Source of the DNA: G963667855 sp963667855
GTDB lineage: Bacteria > Planctomycetota > Phycisphaerae > UBA1845
Length of the DNA: 64,000 nucleotides
NCBI GenBank assembly: GCA_963667855.2
Contig: CAXXKI010000021.1
Coordinates: forward strand, 1-64,000
Direction: 5' to 3'
Each line of letters begins with the position of its first letter. The first letter of the stretch is position 1. Position numbers and translations under genes: made by a program. The notes beneath the pieces were generated by a model that had not been told where the DNA came from, did no database searches, and was given only the letters and a program-made list of their open reading frames with translations. Shown here piece after piece: positions 54,220-62,962 of the stretch.

Positions 54220-54301
54220 CAAGCCGGTTTTGTAATCGCAGGCTAAAAACCGTCACAGCTTTACGGCGGGAATGGCCTGCGATGTGAAATCGACTGGCTT
54301 G
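54220..54301. repeat. Long imperfect inverted repeat between convergent genes
   Basis: CAAGCC and ATCGCAGGC at 54220-54243 are matched by GCCTGCGAT and GGCTTG at 54275-54301, with unpaired middles. It lies between two convergent genes, so a bidirectional transcription end is likely, although no T run follows directly. Confidence 0.5.
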
Positions 54302-54418
54302 ACATGCTTATAGAACCTCCCCACTTTCAGCGAAGCGGACAGGTCTAACACGTATTGATAAATTCCAGTAATCTTAAACAGCCGAATAACGACTTGAAAA
54401 ACGGTATTTACTGGAAGG

Positions 54419-55618
54419 TTACTCTTGTTTTTCCAACCGTTTATTCAAAAGATCTTGGATTTCCAATGAAGGATTACAGGCCAATCCCTTTTTGAACGAT
54501 TCTTTCGCCGCGAGAACGTCTCCGGTCGCAAACTGTATATCACCAAGAAGCATCCAGGCCTGAGCTTCCAGGGGATCACATTCGGTTGCCCGCACCGCGG
54601 CACTCACAGCGTCTTTAGCCCCTTTCGTAGCCAAAAGAGCTCGCGCTTGCACCTGCCACGCCGCAGAAAAACCTGGAACAGCATCCGTCGCTTTCTGAGC
54701 CTCATTCAGAGCCTCGTCCAAACGGTTGAGTTTTTCGTAACACAAAGCTTTTAAGAAACACGCCTCTCCGTTTCCGGGGTTATGCTTCAATACCTCGTCC
54801 AGAATCGTTACGATCTTTTTCGCATCAGGTTTATCCTCTCTCAGCCATGCTCGAGCAAGCCCGAGGCGGCAGGAAAGATTATCCTCATCTATATCCAGGA
54901 CTTTTTGGAAATCCTTAATCGCGTACCGAATCATACCTTTTTTTTCAAGCTCGGCATAACCACGAAGCAATAAGGCAGAAACGAACGATGGGTGTTCCGC
55001 CAGAACTTCATCACAAATACGCATTGCATCTTCAATCTGCCCCTGGTCCAGCTTGCGTGACGCCTTATCCATCAAGTCGAAAACATGCTCGGGGATTTGT
55101 CGATCCTTATACTCAACTCCCAGAAGTGCGGACGCCAGCTTTGCAGGCATTTCATCCCACAAACCAGATATATGTCCTGACCAGCCGGCAAAGGCGACAA
55201 TCCTGCCGTCTCTCGTGCGAACTACACGTGCGTCAACACCGACGATCCCTCCTTGATCCATGTATTCTCCCAACACAAAATAATTTGCTCCCAGGATCGT
55301 TCCTGCCCGGCCGGTCACAATGCCGGCCGATTTGAGATCCTGTTCTTCGAGCAGTTTGTCGATCCTGGCTCGCTCGACCAATCGCCATTTATCGACCCGG
55401 AGAAACTCGCGGCGCAGTCCGGCCTCTATTACGGACGCCAGGTAATCGAAAGTCGGGGTTTTATCCTGGTTTTCAAAAACAAACAGGGCGCAAAGCGGTT
55501 TTGGTTCATCTGCACGGATTAAGCAGGAGCAACTGGTAATAAAAAATGCCAGAATTACAGTAGTCACCTTCAAACGACCGGCTACCACCCAATATTGCTT
55601 ATTAACTGTGTGTTGCAT
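54419..55618 (-). CDS. Exported CsgG-like and TPR protein
   Basis: 399 residues. A signal peptide with a possible lipobox (VILAFFITSCSCLIRAD) is followed by a CsgG/FlgO-like domain (ALFVFENQDKTPTFDYLASV, EAGLRREFLRVDKWRLVERA, AGTILGANYFVLGEYMDQGG). At least five tetratricopeptide repeats follow (for example EDAMRICDEVLAEHPSFVSA and GNGEACFLKALCYEKLNRLD). CsgG-type domains act in outer-membrane secretion or assembly; TPRs bind partners. GGAGG lies 12 bases before the ATG. It stands alone between the subtilase and the methyltransferase genes. Confidence 0.78.
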   Translation of the reverse strand: MQHTVNKQYWVVAGRLKVTTVILAFFITSCSCLIRADEPKPLCALFVFENQDKTPTFDYLASVIEAGLRREFLRVDKWRLVERARIDKLLEEQDLKSAGIVTGRAGTILGANYFVLGEYMDQGGIVGVDARVVRTRDGRIVAFAGWSGHISGLWDEMPAKLASALLGVEYKDRQIPEHVFDLMDKASRKLDQGQIEDAMRICDEVLAEHPSFVSALLLRGYAELEKKGMIRYAIKDFQKVLDIDEDNLSCRLGLARAWLREDKPDAKKIVTILDEVLKHNPGNGEACFLKALCYEKLNRLDEALNEAQKATDAVPGFSAAWQVQARALLATKGAKDAVSAAVRATECDPLEAQAWMLLGDIQFATGDVLAAKESFKKGLACNPSLEIQDLLNKRLEKQE

Positions 55619-55648
55619 TGCTTAAACGAACCTCCAGTTAAGTGCAGT

Positions 55649-56383
55649 TTATGGCTTCTCGGTAATGGCCATCAATTCGTACTCGTCAAGCTTGGGAACT
55701 CGCAGCCCCCAGTCGCCGGCTGTTCCGCCGTATATTCCATGGACTTTAAATCCGATCCATTCCAACATCCGCCGCAGTTCCGGCACCGTATAACCGCGTT
55801 CCCAGGCCAGCAACGGATCACCTTCCGTTTTAACCAGATCTCCGGCGATGCTTTTCTCGGTCAGAGTAAGTATGTCAAACTTACCGGATTCTATATCTTC
55901 ATCGGTAGATTGTCGTATTAAGCGACAGGCGTTGAGAACATTAAGAATAAAACGCCCGCCAGATTTTAACGAAGTGAACACGTTTCCCAGTATCTGCATG
56001 TCTCTCTGGAACGCGTCATCGTCCGCTCCCAGAAGACACATTGCCCCCTCACACAGGCATATCGCGCCATCGAAGTAATCTTCGCGAACGAAATCGGCAG
56101 CATTGGTATGTACAAACTCAACCGACACGCCGGCAGCGTCAGCCCGGGCAATACTGTGTTTCAACATTCCACTGGATAAATCAATCCCAGTAACATTGTA
56201 ACCGGCTTTAGCCAGTCCCACACTGTGCCTGCCCGTACCACAACCAATATCCAGGATTTGCCCCTCTGACGATAATCTCAATTGATCCTGCAAAAACGGT
56301 AATTCCGCGTCCGTATTCTGAACGAAACACTCTTTATCGTATTTGTCCGCGTAGCAATCGAAAAACTTCTGCCAGTCACTCAA
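55649..56383 (-). CDS. Class I SAM-dependent methyltransferase
   Basis: 244 residues with a Rossmann methyltransferase fold: motif I is GQILDIGCGTGRHSVGLAKA, then NVTGIDLSSGMLKHSIARAD, FDGAICLCEGAMCLLG and LKSGGRFILNVLNACRLIRQ. The substrate is unknown. The start is a TTG at 56383 preceded by GGAG at 7 bases, a strong site. The stop lies 30 bases before the CsgG/TPR start, so they are probably co-transcribed. Confidence 0.87.
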   Translation of the reverse strand: MSDWQKFFDCYADKYDKECFVQNTDAELPFLQDQLRLSSEGQILDIGCGTGRHSVGLAKAGYNVTGIDLSSGMLKHSIARADAAGVSVEFVHTNAADFVREDYFDGAICLCEGAMCLLGADDDAFQRDMQILGNVFTSLKSGGRFILNVLNACRLIRQSTDEDIESGKFDILTLTEKSIAGDLVKTEGDPLLAWERGYTVPELRRMLEWIGFKVHGIYGGTAGDWGLRVPKLDEYELMAITEKP

Positions 56384-56579
56384 CTGTATTCTCCTGATTT
56401 ATACTGGTAGCTAAAAGGACACCTATACGTACCATACGCTCCAAACAGGTACCCTCCTGACGGGCACATAATCGTACACACCAGTAGTCCACGCAACTGC
56501 TCAGTTATCAAAAAATTTTTCAACTACAATCAATACTGCTGAAGTGGCGCGAACACATGCGTATGAATTGAAATTTCAA

Positions 56580-58790
56580 CTAATGTGGCCTAAGAAAACC
56601 CCCTTCACGTATATCAGGAACACTTAGCTGCCGACTACCTGGTTTTCTAACATCCCGTCCATCACGAGCCTGATGATACTCCGGCCCCGAGAGTAATTGC
56701 TCAAAAACAGAATAGTCTTCCATGTCCACTATTCCGTCTTCTCCCTCAAGTACTCCCGGCTGACACTCCCCCAAGCCCTGCTGACCAAAACAATTCTGGA
56801 AAACACCAAAATCGAAAAGATCCACATCACCATCGACATCGAAATCGCCATCACCATATTGAACACATACATCCGCGGATTCTTCGCACCAGGTTCCGGC
56901 GGTACAAGGTGGCGTTCCGTTACGGCAAAGATGGTTTTCGTCACAATACTCTTCACCGTTACAGAATAAACCGTCCTGGCAATCGGAATCGACAAGACAA
57001 CCTCCAAGTTCAATATCCTGTATAGTTACTCCGGCAGCCAATACCGACACACTCGCTGTTCTATCGACATAATCACCATAACTCGCTGCCACATTGTACG
57101 ATACGCCCCCGGCAGTTCCCGGCAGTTGCGTGAGAATGTAGAAACCATTCCCATCGGTCAAGCATTGCTGTCCCCCTTCAATAGTCACCACCGCGTGATC
57201 CAACAGCGTGCCGGAATAAGCGTCCACGACCCGCCCGCAAACAGTCCCGGTACTACTCGTTCCAGCTTCCCGCCAGGGCATTGACGGAGTTGGCACGGGC
57301 GATAAGAATAAGTCAGCTCCCAAATGGGAATACCAGTTCGACCATACCTCTCCCATATCGTTTGTATTGTAATACGAGAATGTGGCAATACCGTCAGAAC
57401 CGGCACTCAACGCGTATTCCAATTGCTGAATATTCTCAGCAAAACTGTTCCTGTATAAACTGGTGCCAATGAACATATGCCGGTTATATTTCCAGTTATT
57501 GGCCGCGTTGACCCATAAGCGATAGTCATCCCCGTAGTATTCCTCGTCGTAGTAACACATGGGAATCCCGGCATCCAGATATCCCTTTTCCATCCACAAC
57601 CGCCAATTCTGAAAACGTTCATACGCATAGGATGACTCGAATGAACTCGGCGGATAACCGGAAGTCAGAAGTGCGGCCGTATACCGTAAAGGCTGCCGTG
57701 GATTGACAGCCAGTTGCACTTCCACTATCGCTCGGCGAACAACCTCGTCGATAGTATGCCTTCGGAAATCAGACCATTGAACATCATACGGAGCGGGAAC
57801 TTCAGTTTCGCCAGTAATAGCCAGAAACCGTGCCAATGTTGATTGGGTGTAACTGGTATCAGCCGGGTAACCGGAGTCCCTTTGCATATACCGCAAATAA
57901 TCCCAATGCACTCCGTCTATCTCATACGTATTGCATAACTCGTTAACAATATTCATCAGGTAATTCTGCACGTCCGTACTGCCCGGATCGAGCATATACC
58001 GGCCGTCAACCTGAGCGGGACCGCCACCAAGCTGGGCCTGCGGAACCATCAACCACTCCGGATGCGACTGCAACAATGAATTTCCATAAGGAGGCCAATC
58101 GCTCGACACCCGGAACGGAATGATCCACGGATGAACTTCGATTCCATTGGCGTGTGCCTCCTGAACTAAATAGCCCAATGGATCGAATTCGGAATCCACA
58201 TCAGTAGCCTTGGGAATAATCGAAGAATTCCAGTAAGCACCATGCCCAACGGTTCCCGTATCATGATATGCCAGTATTTCAGGAATAATCGCGTTGTAAC
58301 TGCCGGCCACCGCATTAGCAACGAGCCTGTCGACCTCCGTACTGTCTTTAAAACCGGGATTGAAGGCGCTGGCCCAGAAGCCGCGAAACTCCCGGTCATC
58401 CGGTGCATACTCCACGAAACACGCTATAATCGTTTTATCCTGATCCATCAATACGGTGGTATTCGGAGAAAAACTATCCGCCACACTCACTCCTGCCGTC
58501 ACCTCCCAATGATGGAAAACACAACCGGAAGATTCCACCGCGGAAATCGCAACCGTTACGCCCTCTTTCTCCTCATACGAACGTCCGGCAGCGGGTATTG
58601 TCTCCCCACACCCTGCCGGTTGCACCGACATGGTGAAATAGACTTCTCCCCCGGTCGACGATCCCTCTGCGCCTGAACCCCATGTAACAACCAACACACA
58701 TATTGCCGCACATAACAATACGCGTGGACCTGAAAGGCTTGCGTCCATTTGGACAAAGCATGGAATTCGCAGAAATCTCCCAGTAGCCAC
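56580..58790 (-). CDS. Secreted GHL10-type glycosyl-hydrolase-like protein with dockerin-like end
   Basis: 736 residues. After a signal region (VLLCAAICVLVVTWGSGAEG) and a beta domain (YFTMSVQPAGCGETIPAAGR) comes a DUF187/GHL10 TIM barrel: FRGFWASAFNPGFKDSTEVD, YNAIIPEILAYHD, HANGIEVHPWIIPFRVSSDW and EIDGVHWDYLRYMQRDSGYP. A carboxypeptidase-regulatory-like beta domain (CGRVVDAYSGTLLDHAVVTI) and a cysteine-rich strip (CQDGLFCNGEEYCDENHLCR) follow. The C-terminus has calcium-binding dockerin-like motifs (DFDVDGDVDLFDFGVFQNCF). The GTG at 58790 is used because GGGAGG lies 6 bases upstream. A role in extracellular glycan breakdown is inferred. Confidence 0.85.
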   Translation of the reverse strand: MATGRFLRIPCFVQMDASLSGPRVLLCAAICVLVVTWGSGAEGSSTGGEVYFTMSVQPAGCGETIPAAGRSYEEKEGVTVAISAVESSGCVFHHWEVTAGVSVADSFSPNTTVLMDQDKTIIACFVEYAPDDREFRGFWASAFNPGFKDSTEVDRLVANAVAGSYNAIIPEILAYHDTGTVGHGAYWNSSIIPKATDVDSEFDPLGYLVQEAHANGIEVHPWIIPFRVSSDWPPYGNSLLQSHPEWLMVPQAQLGGGPAQVDGRYMLDPGSTDVQNYLMNIVNELCNTYEIDGVHWDYLRYMQRDSGYPADTSYTQSTLARFLAITGETEVPAPYDVQWSDFRRHTIDEVVRRAIVEVQLAVNPRQPLRYTAALLTSGYPPSSFESSYAYERFQNWRLWMEKGYLDAGIPMCYYDEEYYGDDYRLWVNAANNWKYNRHMFIGTSLYRNSFAENIQQLEYALSAGSDGIATFSYYNTNDMGEVWSNWYSHLGADLFLSPVPTPSMPWREAGTSSTGTVCGRVVDAYSGTLLDHAVVTIEGGQQCLTDGNGFYILTQLPGTAGGVSYNVAASYGDYVDRTASVSVLAAGVTIQDIELGGCLVDSDCQDGLFCNGEEYCDENHLCRNGTPPCTAGTWCEESADVCVQYGDGDFDVDGDVDLFDFGVFQNCFGQQGLGECQPGVLEGEDGIVDMEDYSVFEQLLSGPEYHQARDGRDVRKPGSRQLSVPDIREGGFLRPH

Positions 58791-59015
58791 TGGTGGCCTC
58801 CCACTATCCGAATTGGTCCCCTACACTTGTGCAGCGACCCCCTACGTCACTACACCACTTTCACCTCCATTTTACCAAAAACAGGCCAAATGTTTCAAGG
58901 ATGTATCCAAGAAGTTACTGAATGCCCGAGTAGACTCCGCGTATAAACGTTTCGCTCGCCGTAAAAGCGAAAACGGTAATCTTGAGATGTACTGACTAAG
59001 ATCGCCGAAGTTGGA

Positions 59016-59957
59016 TTATCCGCCGGTCTGCGTGCCTGTTTTAAAAACGTATCTCCAGAAAACGCGATCTACACGGGCGTCCGTATACCTCGAATAGAAT
59101 CCGATTGGTCCTACCCAGGGGATAACCGCCGTTTCATGCCCGGCTTTTCTAAGATCGTTCAGGCACAACCAGAGCAGAACTCGCCCGATGCCTGTCCCCC
59201 GAGCCACGGGCGTAGTTCCCATAGGGCCGAAGAATCCCCATTCCCGGTTTTGGCTGGAATGAGCGCTGAAAGCTATTATTTTCCCCTCTTTAATAGCGAT
59301 ATGCAGACCGGCCGGATCGTTTTTCATTGCCAAATCCGCCTCGGCCAACCATTCCGCGCCGAAATCGCTCTGGAAAAACTGCTCCAGCAACTCATTGTCG
59401 TTTTCTGACGCACGTCGGACTTCGATCTTCAAACCCGCAAGTCGCTCTAACTCACCAGTCGTATCGAATTCCCGATCCAATCTGGCGATCATGTTCACAC
59501 AGTCTTTGAAACGCTCGAATCCCTGCGCTTCGAGGAAACAAAGTGCTTCTGTATACCGAGGATCGATACCGGGATTGAAATAGTTGCCCGGAATAGCCAC
59601 CGCTTCCACTGTTTCCGGACCTATCGAAGTCCACTCAGCTTTGACTACTTCCAAGAGCCTGCTTGCGACACCTTTGCGGCGACAGTCGGGCGATACAGCA
59701 AACACCCCGAGCCAGGCCTTTTGCTCCTTGGGGCGAGTTACACTTTGCATGAAGCCGACGGGCTTTCCGTCTATTTCTGCTAAAAAGACCTTGTAATCGG
59801 CCTTTTCAGGATACGGGTTGTAGAAAAGCTTTTCCGTAAACAGCTCTTCAGTGAATACATCGAGTGTCAGCGATTGACGGGCAATAGCGTAAATCGATGC
59901 AATATCCGCTTCGGCAGCAGGTCGAATAGTAAGTGAATTATCCAAGTTTGCGATCAT
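59016..59957 (-). CDS. Protein with two GNAT acetyltransferase domains
   Basis: 313 residues. The first GNAT domain has the acetyl-CoA motif VFAVSPDCRRKGVASRLLEV (about residues 90-110). The second has a diverged copy, TTPVARGTGIGRVLLWLCLN (about 250-270). MshD-like double-GNAT enzymes have a similar layout, but the substrate here is unknown. GGGAG lies before the ATG. It is divergent from the glycosyltransferase gene, with only 49 bases between starts. Confidence 0.82.
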   Translation of the reverse strand: MIANLDNSLTIRPAAEADIASIYAIARQSLTLDVFTEELFTEKLFYNPYPEKADYKVFLAEIDGKPVGFMQSVTRPKEQKAWLGVFAVSPDCRRKGVASRLLEVVKAEWTSIGPETVEAVAIPGNYFNPGIDPRYTEALCFLEAQGFERFKDCVNMIARLDREFDTTGELERLAGLKIEVRRASENDNELLEQFFQSDFGAEWLAEADLAMKNDPAGLHIAIKEGKIIAFSAHSSQNREWGFFGPMGTTPVARGTGIGRVLLWLCLNDLRKAGHETAVIPWVGPIGFYSRYTDARVDRVFWRYVFKTGTQTGG

Positions 59958-60006
59958 AAGTGTCTCCCACTTTGAATGTTAACGGCTTACAGCTTAGAAT
60001 GCCCCC

Positions 60007-61617
60007 ATGAACGCGAAATTTCAACATACAGCCGTATCGATTGCAATGGTGTTTAGTGATCGTCTTCCGTACAGCAAGGAAGCCTTCGCGGACAGCGTCC
60101 GGTCAGCAGTAAACCAGGACCACGCCGCGAAGGGCAAACTTGAGGTATTGATTCTGGATGATCGGGGTGCAGACGCCGCATTCGATTTCCTACCAGATGA
60201 CCTGAAAAACGGCACCTGTGTTCGCCATCTGCCTGGAAAATGGGCTAACCGAGCTGCAATGTACAATGCTGCCATTGACGCTGCGACCGGTGAGTACCTG
60301 CTTTTGGTGCAGAATTCGGCCGCTCAGATCATGCTCAAGGGTTCTGCAGTCCAGACGCTAATGCTGGCCGCTGTCAGAAATCCTGATGCCGGTATGATCT
60401 CCGCCGATTATGAACAAATCGGTGCTGACGGGACCACCAAAGAGGTGCACCTGCTCAATTGGCATCCCGGTCGCCTGCGAGATACAACCGACTTCGGTTC
60501 GGTAAACCTGTTCTCGCTGGCTCTACTTCGTGAAATAGGCAAGTTGAATGAAAAATACAAGGCTGCAGACATGTACGATCTGCGATTGCGGGCTAGTGAA
60601 AAGGGGGCATGCCTGCATATAGCCAACCGTTACGCCGGTTCTTTGTACAGTGTGGCCGCTCCGGCTACATCTCACAACGTATTCGATTACCTTCTGGCGG
60701 ATAAGGACGCCCAGCTTGAGGCGGAAGACGCGGTTACCGAACATCTCAAGCGAATTGAAGCTGGATTGGCTCCAGGCGCACACGTTAAACCGGTCACCTA
60801 TACGGCCGATGAGGAAAAGGAATTCGCCAACTGCGTCGCCAGTGTAGTTATTCCCGTGAACAACCGTCCTGAATTCATCGGGCGAGCTATCGAGAGTGTC
60901 CAGGCCCAAACCGTTCAGCAGGTTGAAGCGGTTATCGTGGTTAACGGTGGCAAAGACGACCCGACCTGTGAAGCCGTTCGCCGGTACCTTGAAGGCGGCG
61001 ACAATTATAATCCCAAAGCCCCGCCGGTTAAGTTGATTGTCGTGGACATCAACAACCTGGGCTTATGCCTGAACACGGGGATGGCCGCAGCGAGTGGAAA
61101 ATACTATGTCCAGCTCGACTCTGACGACAGACTCAAGCCGGATGCCGTGGAAAAACTGATGGCCGTCTATGATTCCGATCCCACGATCGGTATGGTTATC
61201 GGCTCTTACGAAGTCTGGAACCTCGACGAAAAGAGCGGCGAATTGTCGCGTAATAACGATATTCCCGTAGTAACTCACGATGAGTGGACGGCTGATAACG
61301 GGCGCAATAACCTGCTTCGCATCAACGGGGCCGGTGCTCCTCGCTCGGCTCATATCAAGGCTATCGCCGATGCAGGCTGGTTCGGTGTAAACGATGATCC
61401 TTCGTGCCGTAACTATGGGGAGGATTATGATCTGGTATTGCGCATGAGCGAGAAGTACACTATCGGAAGAGTTTGGGATCCGATTTACGAGGTCATCCGT
61501 CATTCAGGGGGTACGGATCACAGCATCGACCAGGTCACCATCGACCGTAACGACGATGCCAAAGACCACATGCGGCTTGAGGCTTTACACAGGCGCATGA
61601 AGCTTAACAAGGGTTAG
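60007..61617 (+). CDS. Glycosyltransferase with two family 2 (GT-A) domains
   Basis: 536 residues with no membrane helix. Domain 1 (about 8-230) has AVSIAMVFSDRLPYSKEAF and EVLILDDRGADAAFDFLPDD. Domain 2 (about 275-520) has ASVVIPVNNRPEFIGRAIES, AVIVVNGGKDDPTCEAVRRY and the DxD-like motif YYVQLDSDDRLKPDA, then NGAGAPRSAHIKAIADAGWF. Domain 2 is the better candidate for catalysis. No Shine-Dalgarno is seen before the ATG. The kinase gene begins 18 bases after the stop, so they are probably co-transcribed. Sugar and acceptor unknown. Confidence 0.85.
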   Translation: MNAKFQHTAVSIAMVFSDRLPYSKEAFADSVRSAVNQDHAAKGKLEVLILDDRGADAAFDFLPDDLKNGTCVRHLPGKWANRAAMYNAAIDAATGEYLLLVQNSAAQIMLKGSAVQTLMLAAVRNPDAGMISADYEQIGADGTTKEVHLLNWHPGRLRDTTDFGSVNLFSLALLREIGKLNEKYKAADMYDLRLRASEKGACLHIANRYAGSLYSVAAPATSHNVFDYLLADKDAQLEAEDAVTEHLKRIEAGLAPGAHVKPVTYTADEEKEFANCVASVVIPVNNRPEFIGRAIESVQAQTVQQVEAVIVVNGGKDDPTCEAVRRYLEGGDNYNPKAPPVKLIVVDINNLGLCLNTGMAAASGKYYVQLDSDDRLKPDAVEKLMAVYDSDPTIGMVIGSYEVWNLDEKSGELSRNNDIPVVTHDEWTADNGRNNLLRINGAGAPRSAHIKAIADAGWFGVNDDPSCRNYGEDYDLVLRMSEKYTIGRVWDPIYEVIRHSGGTDHSIDQVTIDRNDDAKDHMRLEALHRRMKLNKG

Positions 61618-61635
61618 TAATTGGGGAAAAAAAGA

Positions 61636-62817
61636 GTGGACATCAAAACCGTCTTGATAGGGGTGGATGGCGGTGCAACAGAAACCAAGGCACACTTGGT
61701 TCACTGCGACAACCTGGAAAATCCAACGGGGTATGAATTGGGAAATATCTCTGCTTCTCGTAAGTATGAGAAACTTGCCGGTTTCGTACCGGTACCCGTT
61801 ACCGAGCAATTTGTTCAGCGTGATAGCGGCAACATCAAACTTACCGAGGGCGAAAAAGCTCAAGGGGCAAAGTGGGTGCAGGCCGCAATCGACGCTGTAG
61901 CGGAGGTGGCCCGGGAGGCTTCAGCCAAACGCGTTCTGGTGGGCATGGGTATGCCCGGGCTGAAGACTCCTGATGGCCGGGGTATTTGCGTGATCAACAA
62001 TGGCCCTAGAATTCCCAATTACCTGAGTGAATTCGAACAGGGCCTGAAAGATCTCGGTATAGAGCTGGTAGACCAGGTTGCAGCCCTCGGCAGCGACGCG
62101 GATTACTGCGGACTCGGCGAGCAGTGCGCCGCGGAAGGAATGTTCCAGAATGTGGATAATTCCTATTACGTCGGCTGCGGCACCGGAATTGCCGATGCCA
62201 TGAAGCTTCACGGTCAACTGGTCACGTTTGATCAGGCGAAAGACTGGATCCAGAAGTCATGGCAAATCAGTTCCGCCCTGGGACCGACTTTCGAAAAACT
62301 GGTTTCGGCCAAGTCGATGAACGACTGCTACATGCGTTTGCTCGGGATTACCGAACTTCCTGAAGGGCGCTTTCCACAGATGGATGCTGTCGATGGGAAA
62401 CCGGTGGCCATCACCTGGATGGACGCAGTAGCCATGATTCTCGCCGAGCTGATTTTTGAACGTATATATACAATCAAAAACGGTCGAGCCAACGCCCCTT
62501 ATCACAACGACGCGTATTTGAAACTCAACGCGTCACATCCTTACCTGGGCACAATGCTGGACACGGTGGTCATTGGACAACGAATAGGCCAGATTTACGC
62601 CGACAGCCAGTACGCCGCGGTATTTGGCGACAAGCTGGAAAATCACCTGGCGGCGGCTATCGCAAAATCCAATGATCCGGAAATGATCGAAAAATACCTC
62701 GCCGGCGATAAACTGGCGAATGGTGTGCTGGTAGCTTCCAGGCTTCGTGCAGCTCCGGCTCTGGGCGCGGCGGTTGCGGCGGTGGAAGCCATGCTGCAAA
62801 AAGCCACCAGTGGTTAG
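61636..62817 (+). CDS. BadF/BadG/NAGK-type ATPase, putative N-acetylhexosamine kinase
   Basis: About 393 residues of the actin-like ASKHA fold. The phosphate-1 motif is VLIGVDGGATETKAHLVHCD, and the interdomain motif is DNSYYVGCGTGIADAMKL. Members phosphorylate N-acetylglucosamine or act as ATPases in other systems. The GTG at 61636 follows GGGGA at 61623-61627; a TTG at 61621 is the alternative. Its neighbours (a GT2 enzyme before, a MurQ/GKRP-like gene after) point to amino-sugar use or cell-wall recycling. A terminator follows at 62857. Confidence 0.83.
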   Translation: MDIKTVLIGVDGGATETKAHLVHCDNLENPTGYELGNISASRKYEKLAGFVPVPVTEQFVQRDSGNIKLTEGEKAQGAKWVQAAIDAVAEVAREASAKRVLVGMGMPGLKTPDGRGICVINNGPRIPNYLSEFEQGLKDLGIELVDQVAALGSDADYCGLGEQCAAEGMFQNVDNSYYVGCGTGIADAMKLHGQLVTFDQAKDWIQKSWQISSALGPTFEKLVSAKSMNDCYMRLLGITELPEGRFPQMDAVDGKPVAITWMDAVAMILAELIFERIYTIKNGRANAPYHNDAYLKLNASHPYLGTMLDTVVIGQRIGQIYADSQYAAVFGDKLENHLAAAIAKSNDPEMIEKYLAGDKLANGVLVASRLRAAPALGAAVAAVEAMLQKATSG

Positions 62818-62856
62818 TCACAGTGCGTAAGCCTGGATTCAGTAATTCACAATAAA

Positions 62857-62901
62857 CCTTAAGCCAGCCCTCTTGGATGGGGGCAGGCTTAAGAGGTTTT
62901 T
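62857..62901 (+). terminator. Rho-independent terminator after the kinase gene
   Basis: CTTAAGCC-A-GCCC (to 62870) pairs with GGGC-A-GGCTTAAG (from 62881) around a 10-base loop and is followed by GAGG and five T. It lies 40 bases after the kinase stop and 62 before the next start, so the next gene may have its own promoter or receive limited read-through. Confidence 0.75.
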
Positions 62902-62962
62902 GATATATAACTCAATCGGTCGTTTTAATACCGAAAACAACCCGCCTTGGAGGGCGGTCGAT

